DNA from: Symbiodinium natans
Taxonomy: Eukaryota > Sar > Dinophyceae > Suessiales > Symbiodiniaceae
Length of the DNA: 64,000 nucleotides
Reading direction: 5' to 3'
NCBI GenBank assembly: GCA_905221605.1
Contig: CAJNDS010002119.1
Span: 184,001 to 248,000, forward strand
The position numbers were made by a program, and so were the translations under genes. Positions 55,801 through 64,000 of the stretch are shown here, one piece after another. The notes beneath the pieces were generated by a model that saw only the letters and a program-made list of their open reading frames with translations, had not been told where the DNA came from and ran no database searches. The number at the start of each line of letters is the position of its first letter. Positions within the stretch are counted from its first letter, which is position 1.

Positions 55801-58800
55801 CCCTCGACTGAACCCTTTGCGGTTCGACTTCGAGGCCCTCGGCGCCTGCTCGGCGGTGTATCTTTGGGAGGGCACCACCTCGAGAAGGCTCTTGATCAAG
55901 TCCTAGGCGATCGGGGAAAAGAGGTTCAACCACTGAACCTGAGCAAGAGTGTCTGCTTCATAGCTCCAGCGATGTTTTTTTGCGACTCGCAAACACTTGA
56001 GACTCGAGCTGGACAAGGACTTGCGCTGGTCTTAGTTGCTTTCAATTTCTAGTGCTAGTACCAGTAGTTACTACTGCAAGAAACACTAGACCAAAACTAC
56101 AAGAAGCACTCGGCAAAATGACTTTCCCCGTCCTCTCTCTCCCTCCCACCCTCTATCCCTCGACCCGCCCCTCCCTCAGCAAAACAAAGGCACTGAAAGG
56201 CACGCGTGGCCTTCGCAGCCTATCAGGCCTATCATTGTGATCAGGCCAAGCGTTGCTTCCAAGGATCCTTTGCATCAGAGGAAACCTGCAGGAGCCGGGT
56301 TTGCATGGGAAATGTTCCCACGGCTCGTGTAGCCGATCAGTTTGGAATTGAGCGCAAACCCCTCTTCCACAAGGGGTTCGACTGCTGCCATGCAAGACAC
56401 CCTCATCAGCACTTGCCTGAGCCCAGTCCTCCGCCGGAAAAGAGAATTGCCCCCTGCCGTCACAGCTTTCATGGGCTTGAAAAGAGGACACCTTCGTGTG
56501 TTGGGATCCTAAGGGGCTTGGGGGTCGAAACTATCCAGTCTCCAGGGCTTGAGAGGATCAGCGTCAGCCAAATTTCAGTCCTGAGGCGACCATATATGGA
56601 AGTCAGCTAATCGGAATCCAAAGTGTAAGGGGGCTAAGGGGAGTCCTTTCAAGACGTGGGCTGTTTCGAACACGCATGGTCGGGCAACAGCACTGCCTCC
56701 GGACCAACGCCAAAACCTGCGGGTCTGTGTCGGCCAGGAAGGGCGGATAGCCACAGAGGAGAACCTGTGCTGACATTCCGATCCTTTTTTTTAATTCCGG
56801 ACTCGTCACCGCTCACCAGGATAGCCGTGACCCTTAAGCTGGCAATTGCCCCCACAACACCACGCTTCTTGAAATTCATCTGCTTCGAATCTGGATGACA
56901 GCTGCACCCCGAAGACCAGAAACATTACATGTAGATTTCTGCCCTCAACCCCCAGACTCTCGACGGCGAGGCACATACATGATCACGCCGCAGCTCCTTA
57001 AGTTTCGGAGACCATCGGGAGAAAGGAGCACCAAGCCAAGTCTCTCAAAGAAACCCACAAAGGCGACAGGCTTTGAAGTTCATGTCCCTCTCTCTCTCTT
57101 CTTCTTCTCCTCCTTCTTCTTCTTCTTCTCTATCGCTTGAGAGGACCCTCTCTCTTTTGCTAGGGGCTTTGGGCCGAAGCCCTCTTGCTCAGGCCCAATC
57201 CTGGTCCTAGGCAGCTGGTTTCACGAAGACCGGGCAACCTGCTCGAGTTCGGCCCAGGCTCCAAACGTCACAAAGCTCATTGTAGCTCCCTTGCAGGACC
57301 TGCGGTGACACCTGGGGTCCGGGTCGTTCAGGGGGCCCGGATGCAAAGCCATCCCAGATCCGCAGCAGCAAACCTCTTTTCAAATTATGTATGCATTATG
57401 TAAGACCCCCACTACCTTTGAGAAGCCTGGCGTAGTTAAACTCAGCACTGCTATTCGAGCTTGCTGGAACCATCCGAACAAGCACGGACATTCAACATTC
57501 AACCGGACAAACGAAACTCGCCTGTAAAAACTTGTGAACCATACCGATGAGCTCGTTTAAGGCCCTTCCAAGTCTTTACACAAGCCAGCCCCAAGCAAAC
57601 TTACTTACACTACCTATCCCTTTTAACCCAAAGCCATCTAAAGCCCCCAAAGCCCCTGCCCCTGAGGCAGTCACATAGTACGGGGTGCCAGACTTCGTGG
57701 TCAACTTCTGGCCTGGCCTGGGCAGAAGCCATTATGCCCCCCGTAAGGGCTTCTCAAAGGGCATTGGTGGGCTTCAGGATCTTAGCAGATGGGTCCAGGG
57801 TTGCGACGGCGAATGAAAATTTCCAAGATCGCGAGAGGAAATTGCAACACCCACGACATGCAAGTCCCCTTAGCACGAGCGCGCGCCCACACTGCCGGAA
57901 GGAGCGTCCCTGCCACATTTTGGTGACAAGCCTCAGAAAGTGTACGGGACCCAGGCAGAGCGACTTTTCACGCTGGGCGATGCCAAGACCTTCTGGTCTT
58001 CCACTATGCCACTCCTAGGCAAGAGTAAAAATGTCCAGGCAAGTGCCCTGCAACCGGTCGCATCCTTACCCTGACCGTTGGAATTCCACTGGCACACTGT
58101 TTGGAGAGCACAAGTCAACTATTCCAGGCTAGAGAAGCTTGGTCATGCATGGTTTTGTATTCTCGAAAGTGCTCAGCACAACTGGAAGTTTTTGTGAGAA
58201 GTGCTTGGACTGCTGGGACTGCTATCCCAAATTGTGCTAAATCCCTCGAGCCACGCCTGCACCTGCTAAGCACGAAACCACACACCGAAGGACACTACAA
58301 CGTCAGCCAAAGGAGGGCAACCATCGAAAAGGCAAACCGAAACTATCGTCAAAAAACAAACAGAGGCGGGAGGCCTTCACAAAGCCCCCCCCCCCAAAAA
58401 AAAAAAAAAAAAAAAAACGCTTGGGCTCCGAACTCAAACCTGGTCGCCAAGCCGAAGTCAATCAGCTTCAGGAGGTTGTTCTCAATTTTATCCTCGAAGC
58501 ACAAACGCTCCACAGAACTTCAATCTTCCTTCACTTGCTGTAGCAATACCGATTCCAGCCCTACGAGAAAATCCCCATGACAGGAATCAAGGGACTCGTA
58601 CCCCTAAGATTGTACCCCTTAAGGTTTCAATTCCTAGTATGGCCCTTATATTGCCTTTCGAATCCTGAACAAGGGTCCCAGCCCAAGGGTGCTACTTTGA
58701 AGACCCAACACGCCCCCCTAACTGTCTCGAACCCCCAGCCCTCCTGCGTCTGGAACAGGAAGTTCTCGGGCTTCAGATCCTTGACAGCGACTTGCCAAAG

Positions 58801-61800
58801 CCCCATGCCGACACAGCCGCCCTGTACAAGCTCAAGATAGATACGCCGCAAGTAAAGTGCACCTTCACTCCAGGGTGGCGCAACAGTCTGAAGGCATGTA
58901 GCGGGGTGGGGTGGGGTGGGGTGGGGTGGGCCCCCCCCCCCCCCCACATCCCTGAAATTCGGTTTTGGCTCCACAGCATGGGAGCTGTAGGGACCGTGGA
59001 GCCGAGATGCCCGATGGCAGATCCGGTTGGTATGGAGGTAGTAGATGGCGCCGACCATCTGCTTCATGACCTTCAGACACACTGGACACACTGGACAACT
59101 TAGCGTGCTCCAGTGCTCAACCTCCTACATCTCCTGGAGCTCCCCAGCAAGTCGTGCATGCTCTGAACGTGTCACAAAAACCTACAAACCAGCGAATGCA
59201 AAATGCAGGTGCTCTGACGGCCTAGGCTCTCAGAGGCCCTGGCGAGTGCCGCTTGCGACTCCTTGAAGTGGCCCGCCTAGACAAGGCAAGGGGGATTTTT
59301 TTCAGCACTCGGAGAAGGGCAAGTTTTTGTTGGGGGAGGCTTAAGGCTTACGGCTGCTACCCAAGCAGACCGGCGCGAAGGCTGGGCTCAATAAGAAGGT
59401 TCGTTCAAGGTGTTGAGCTGAACGGGCTTTTGGCGGCTGCAGGGTCGAGAGCTTCAATGTTCGAAGGTGCAGAGCCCTGGTTCGCGCCTCTACGATGCGG
59501 TCGAAAAGCTCGCCGCCTGGCAAGTTGCAGAGGCTTTTGCAGTGTGCAGAGTCGAGGCGGTGGTCTGGGGAGAAGTTGGATGTGGGGCCTGTGGGGCCTG
59601 CAGGGCGCTTGCGAACCTTCCCTCTTAGGCATTTTCCCTCCAAGGTCTTGGGGAAACCGAGAGACTTCACTTGGAAGGCGCCCTACGGCCGGTCGTCGTC
59701 CTAATCCCCGGGTTCAGTTTACCCCTAGACTTGGGTTCCAATGGTTGCATAGAGGCAGCTCTGAAAAAAGCAGGGTCCCAAAAATCGCGAGCACAAGGCG
59801 TCTAGACACAAGATGCCGAGCACAAAAGAACCTGAGCACATCTCCATAATGAGGTAGATGTTGCGCTTGTCCTGGAGGCACATGAAGCTCGAAAGCTCAA
59901 TTCTGGTTTTCAGGGGGTTCGGGCTACTTCCTTACCACTTGGGCTTGAGGTTCGGCTTTCAGGCGGGGTTACTGTCCAGGATGGCGCTTCGGGCTCCTTC
60001 TTCTGCGCAAGGAGCCCACTCTCAACTGTTGACTTTCGGAGCGGCGTCCTCGAAGGTTTCGTAGAGCTTGATGATGCCTGTGGCGCCGCATGCTGCTCTC
60101 AAAAAAAACCCTTTTGAAGTCTCTCTGTCTTGCACTGAGGGCTGCGATGGACCGATGGGCTTGGCAAAGAGCCCTTGATTCACGCGTTGGCTTGGAGATG
60201 AGCGTTTGAAGCAAACGTGTCCATGGGCCAATACCATCAGGGGCCCCTCGCAAAGCCTGCATGAAACTGCGAGCTGTTTATCTTTAAAAGGCCCGGGCTT
60301 GGGTGATCCAGCCGCTTCATGATCTTGATCTCGCAGTAGAAGCGCTCAAGGACCTCTCTGCAACACATGTCTCGAAGAGCAAACCCACATGAAGCCGGAC
60401 AGAGACCGTGAGCGCCAGGGTGGCTCATTCGGGTTGAGGGGGCATGTTCTTATAAGAAACAATTCTCGCATGGACAGCTTTGGTCACACAAAGTGCCCTG
60501 CCCATTGAGTTGGGTCACTGGTGACCTACGTTCGAAGTGGCGGCTTAAGCTTCTGTGGCTTCGGGGCCGTTAGGGCCTGGGCACCAAAGGCCTAAAGCAA
60601 GAACCAACTGACCCTGCAGCAAAACCCAACCACGTCGAAGACCATTCGGGAACAACACGAAATCTCTAGGAGTTCTCTAGGCATATCTGCTACTATAGCT
60701 GGATGGTTCTCACTTCCATGCCTTCCCACCCTGAAACCCGACCGTGAACCCTGAAGGGCCTTGCTGTTTGATGCCCCGCCAGCTGTTTTGCAGATGGTCT
60801 TCATGGCACCTTGTTTGGCAATGCGAGACAGCGTTGCATGTTTCTTCGGCTTGCAAACTGTGGGGCTTGGGACAAAACTCAGAGCTTGTTCCGGGCCTTT
60901 AGGGCTTCTCAGTGCCCCGAGTTGATCAGGCATTGCAGTGAAGCAGTAGGGCTGGACAGCTTTTTGGGCACAAAAAGCTTGGTCTGATGCACCTGCAGGT
61001 CCACAAGCCCACAGCCCAAGGAGGGGCCACAGGGTGCAAGGGTTTTTTGCGGCATGGCCTTCGGACGCTTCGCGCCTGTGAGCCTGAGCCTTGGCACCTC
61101 CACCTTCGAAACCGGGAAGAGAGGAGAAAAACAAAGAAACTCCGTTCGTCCGAGGCACGAGTGGAACCTGTTTTCCTGGGAGGCGCTGCTAGGTGGCTCG
61201 GCTTGCACCCATCTCTTCGGTGCTGACGTATTACTTGAGAATCTGGGGGCCTAAAGGGCTCACCGCACTCCATGCGCCTCCGTCTGTGTTTGGAAGTGGT
61301 TGACTAGAGAGGACTGTGCACACACACACACACACACAGATCCAAAAGGTCGAAGAGATGGCTCCTTACAGGAAATGAATTAAAGGGCTCTCCCATCGCC
61401 ATGCTAGAACGGGAGTGCTGACCACCCCACGACGAAGGCCACTAAACCCAACAGCTCTAGGAGCCTGAAGTCTTAACTGCCTTAAGGGGCCACAAACATG
61501 AAGGGCCCGATGCCGATGACAAGATTCAGTTCTCTTTTGCTCAACCACAACCACAACCACGAGACGCCCTCCCCCGGAAGCAAGGCCTGAAACCCCCTTT
61601 TTGCACCGATCCAAAATTGGGTGTTGGGCTTTGGGGGGGCGCAGAACGGCCCGAACACAAGCCTTACACTCAAAGGCCGAGGGTCTTGTGCACAGCCTTG
61701 GAGACGGTTCCGTACGAACCGGCCCCCAACCTGTGGCAGTGCAGCAAATCGAAGATGTCGGGGCTTAGGGCACAAGAGGCGCATGAAAACCGGAGAAGAG

Positions 61801-62118
61801 GCCTGGATGATCACATGGCGCCAATACTCTGGAATCACTTCCACTGATTCACGCTCCCTGCATAAAGATGGGAACTGAAGGAACGCCTACGTTATGCAAC
61901 TTCTTTCGGTCCGACTTGAAGTCAAAGTCCTGCAACATGATGCGTTTGCGCAATAATAGGCTTTTGCTTCTTGGCGGTGCGCACAGGCAAGTTTTAAGTG
62001 CCTTCCCACCCAGATTCCCAATCGAAGGCGAGGAGACCAGCTACCTTGACCTTTTGCAGCCCGGCCACGCTTTGTTGTCGACCTTGTAGTGGTCTCGTAC
62101 ATTTCCTTGCTGCTCGAC
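49810..62118 (-). CDS. calcium-dependent protein kinase (CDPK), multi-exon, 5' end not found
   Basis: Ca2+-activated Ser/Thr kinase with the calmodulin-like domain fused to the C-terminus, as in plants and alveolates. Exons (high to low): 62118-62069, 61730-61678, 60809-60780, ~60355-60299, 60077-60034, 59871-59832, 59517-59489, 59276-59244, 59070-59011, 58779-58744, 58492-58440, 57707-57675, 57311-57262, 56996-56975, 56764-56697, 56453-~56402, 55902-55846, 55684-55607, 55259-55203, 52994-52959, 52825-52773, 52558-52519, 52329-~52290, 51074-51046, 50863-50802, 50650-~50579, 50049-49991, 49909-49810 (stop TAA). Splice phases agree across nearly all junctions. Donors are GT, GC and three GA (after 58744, 57262, 52959). 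A micro-exon is missing between 58440 and 57707 and a short one after 52290, since phase breaks there. The N-terminal variable region upstream of 62.1 kb was not recognised. Family assignment is very secure; individual edges are inferred. Confidence 0.9.
51190..51612. repeat. inverted pair of degenerate tandem repeats
   Basis: 51,190-51,345 repeats GTAACGGAAACCAG-like units every 22-35 bp. 51,484-51,612 repeats its complement (TTGGTTTCC, ACGGTTCCC, CTGGTTCCCGTT). Intron of the kinase gene between the EF2 exons. Confidence 0.6.
52676..52714. repeat. (GGCGGGAGAG)3
   Basis: Three perfect 10-bp units plus a partial one in the kinase intron between 52,773 and 52,558. Confidence 0.9.
53440..54810. 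repeat. large degenerate inverted repeat around a poly-G tract
   Basis: 53,440-54,412 is pyrimidine-rich with CTTCAT, TTCTTCAT and CATGTTCC phrases. 54,505-54,810 is the purine-rich complement (ATGAAGATGAACATGAAG). A run of 26 G sits between them at 54,421-54,446. All lie in one kinase intron (55,203 to 52,994). Confidence 0.7.
58385..58417. repeat. poly-C/poly-A run
   Basis: 11 C followed by about 22 A on the plus strand, immediately 3' (plus sense) of nothing coding; on the minus strand it is T-rich then G-rich and lies downstream of the kinase DFG exon donor at 58,440. Confidence 0.9.
58900..58946. repeat. (GGGGT)n followed by poly-C
   Basis: Five GGGGT units then about 17 C on the plus strand, within the 231 bp intron between kinase exons 59,011 and 58,779. 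Confidence 0.9.
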
Positions 62119-64000
62119 CTGAGCTGAAGGTATCTAACTGAAAATGTAGGACCTGAGTTGGCCCCGGAGACTCCACACGGGGCGCAAGCGGTTCTACGGA
62201 GGGTGGGGGGGAACCACACACCTGACCAAAGGACGGCTTTTCGAGAAGGTGTCGAACTCCACCAAACTCCACCACTCACATCCACGCACAGCAGAGCCCA
62301 CAGAGCGTTGAAGTCCCGAAGCCAAACCCGTAAGGAACCCATGAGGGCTGGGCAATGACCTGGCTCGAGAGCCTTAAAGCATCGCGCTTGCTTCTTACTC
62401 TTATGGGCGGGGGGGGGGGGAGGGTGTACAGATTGCAGGATGACCAGAAGCGTTCGGATTTCGGGCAGGGCAAGGAGGCTTGCGGCCGAAAATGGGAGAG
62501 TGCTGGCCCATTACAGGCATCTCGAGATCAGAACTCAGTACATGCCCTGAATTGGACCAAACAGAATCACTTGAAGCCCTTTAATCTTCGGGCCTGCTGT
62601 GGAGGCCTGGCTGTAGCTCCAAGTGTTGGATGCTGGGTGCTCAGTGCATGCGGGAGGGTCTCAGAAAACTAGGCTTGAAGCAAGGAAGATGACGGGTTTC
62701 AAGTTGAACTTTGCGTGGCTCGGCGGGGGCTCGCATCCAAGCTGCGTCGGTTTGCGCTCGAGCTTCCGCGAATCCTGATTCGCGGTGTGCAGCGAAGCAT
62801 GTCTGAGTACTGCGTGACACCTATAGTACCCCTGACATTTGAGTGCCCCCAGTCCTTGAAGAGCCCCGAGAGGCAGCCGCAGCATTCCTGGGAGGGAGAG
62901 TTGAGTTCAGCTGTGGCTGAGGCTGAAAGGGCCGAACACGGGAGCCGGGAGGAGCTGGGACATGCTCTGAGCCTCCGACAGACATGTTGACACAACGTGG
63001 AAACACTGAAGGGATCCAAGTTCCCTCAGTTCCGATAAGCTTTGAGCCCGGCGCCGCGGGAAGGAAAAACAGCAGCTTAGGGCTGACTGGCATCAACCCC
63101 AATTCCAGGGACCATAAACACGAACCCCTGATTGTGGAGGTTCAAGGGAAGACTGCAAGCACGCAGACCGCAGACTGGGGCCGTGGAACCTTGGTGACGA
63201 TTTTTCTGCGGGTTGGGCGTTGGCGTTTGCGAGTAGGAGGGGGTCAAAGTTTGATAACCTTTCGATGGGGGTTTGGGGGGCGCAACAGGGCACTGCGAAA
63301 GGCTGCTTTTGATCTTGGCGCCTTTGTGTGGGGTTGGGAGACTTCACCTGCTGTTGCAGCACGATCTGTCCTTCACACAGGCGGTATCACAACTCCCTGG
63401 TATCCCGTCACTGAGGTTCGAGCTGGACAAAAGCTGGGCCCAGCCCATCGCCAAGTAAGCGGAGCTACTGCATTCATGACACAAGCCCGTACAGCACGTG
63501 ACTCACTGTCACTGGAGGCTGAGCATGTCCTGACACACACACTGAGGTTTCAGGTCAGTTTGTGCCTACCGCTAGGGTTCAGGGATTTCGGGAGCTGCAG
63601 AGTGGTTCATAGAGCTGCGCCCTCAAATATAACATGTGTGTGTGCGCTTGGATGTGCGTGCGTGCGTACGTGCTGTGTGGGTGTGTGGGTGGGTGAGTGC
63701 GTGGGTGCGTGGGTGCGAGGGTGCGTGGGTGTGTGGATGTGTGGGTATGTGGGTGTGTGGGTGCGTCGGTGTCTTTGGGTGTGTGGGTGTGTGGGCGGGC
63801 GGGCGTGTGGTCGTGTGGTCGTGTGGGCGGGTGGGGCCTCGTGCAATATAGTGATATAATATAGTGTCTTGCATTGTATTAAGTACATACCTAGTTGCTA
63901 CATACTGGCATTGTTCGCAAAATTGGGTGCTTGAAAGAGGCAACCCGAAACCTTCCTCGGGTTCTCTCACAAATCTCAGGCAACTTTTTCCATGTGCGCA
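62119..64000. other. region upstream of the kinase exons
   Basis: The missing N-terminal kinase exons should lie here or beyond the window. One minus frame at 62,700-62,800 (starting MLRCTPRIRIRG, Ser/Arg-rich) is a weak candidate. The rest holds a poly-G tract at about 62,407 and the GTGGGT minisatellite at 63.65-63.83 kb. Confidence 0.3.
63636..63832. repeat. GTGGGTG(C/T) minisatellite
   Basis: About 200 bp of GTGTGTGGGTG / GTGCGTGGGTG variants, with GGGCGGGC near its end. Strongly G-rich on the plus strand. No telomere unit. Confidence 0.9.

Larger units (their letters stand above)
55203..62118 (-). other. CDPK kinase domain and junction region
   Basis: Read in order: DHYKVDNKA then the Gly loop LGAGSYGTVSK (spliced 62069/61730), the catalytic Lys in AMKTI (60.8 kb), the alphaC Glu in FYCEIKIMKRLDHP, HPSIIKLYETFED, YLIMEMCSGGELFDRIVE, AGHFKESQAAL, AIYYLHTNRICHR joined to DLKPENFLF (HRD Asp, Lys and Asn present), LKLIDFGLATR (DFG), TTKSGTPYYVSPQVL (activation segment), [49 protein letters not shown], then the autoinhibitory-type tail NLQKFNSTNHFKHLLLQ (55.2 kb). 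All catalytic residues are present, so an active kinase is expected. The HRD motif itself is created by splicing across a GC donor at 59,011. Confidence 0.9.

Noticed and set aside
61890-61935. Minus-strand exon-like DFDFKSDRKKLHN between kinase exons
   Set aside because: The flanking exons 62,069 and 61,730 join perfectly without it (KVDNKA-LGAGSYG); kept only as a possible alternative exon.
63607-63970. Cys/Val/Gly or His/Thr/Pro-rich frames at the right end
   Set aside because: Frames through the GTGGGT minisatellite; no splice or start support.
1-64000. tRNA, rRNA, CRISPR array, insertion sequence or retroelement coding region
   Set aside because: None could be recognised by eye on either strand.

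Overview
The window looks like nuclear DNA of a dinoflagellate (Symbiodinium-like alga or relative; species not determinable). Four things support this. Genes are broken into many tiny exons of about 30-110 bp. Nearly every acceptor reads AG|G. Roughly half of the donors that keep the reading frame are GC, and a few are GA, instead of GT. Every gene I could place lies on the minus strand, head to tail, with short spacers and an AG just upstream of several start codons, as expected for spliced-leader trans-splicing. Most long open frames on either strand are therefore shadows or intron, and genes had to be rebuilt exon by exon from protein motifs and splice phase. Exon ends are inferred by eye, without RNA evidence.

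Layout in the direction of transcription (right to left). (1) 62.1-49.8 kb: a calcium-dependent protein kinase with the kinase core and four EF-hands, about 27 exons; its first exons are not found. (2) 49.7-41.7 kb: an acyltransferase with an HxxxDG motif and a later VDLRP motif (condensation/alcohol-acyltransferase type). (3) 40.5-17.07 kb: a tandem two-domain ArsA/Get3-type ATPase, both halves with intact P-loop, STDPAHS and DTAPTG motifs. A 10.8 kb gap inside the first half (36.5-25.7 kb) holds at least a dozen further coding-like minus-strand exons of an unrecognised protein. (4) 14.9-13.3 kb: an Ala/Glu/Pro-rich protein. (5) 13.03-11.91 kb: an intronless 375-residue protein with a signal peptide and long helices. 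(6) 11.9-11.4 kb: a few short orphan exons. (7) 10.75-5.15 kb: orotidine 5'-phosphate decarboxylase of the bacterial PyrF type, about 15 exons, the last step of UMP synthesis. (8) 5-0 kb: scattered exons of an unrecognised acidic/coiled-coil protein running off the left edge.

The rest is intron and spacer rich in microsatellites, poly-G tracts, short CCCTAAA telomere-like runs, degenerate inverted repeats and diverged direct repeats. The genes share no obvious pathway: calcium signalling, acyl transfer, ATPase-driven targeting or anion handling, and pyrimidine synthesis. That is usual for dinoflagellate tandem arrays. The most unusual object is the tandem ArsA-type gene with a foreign exon cluster inside its first ATPase domain.
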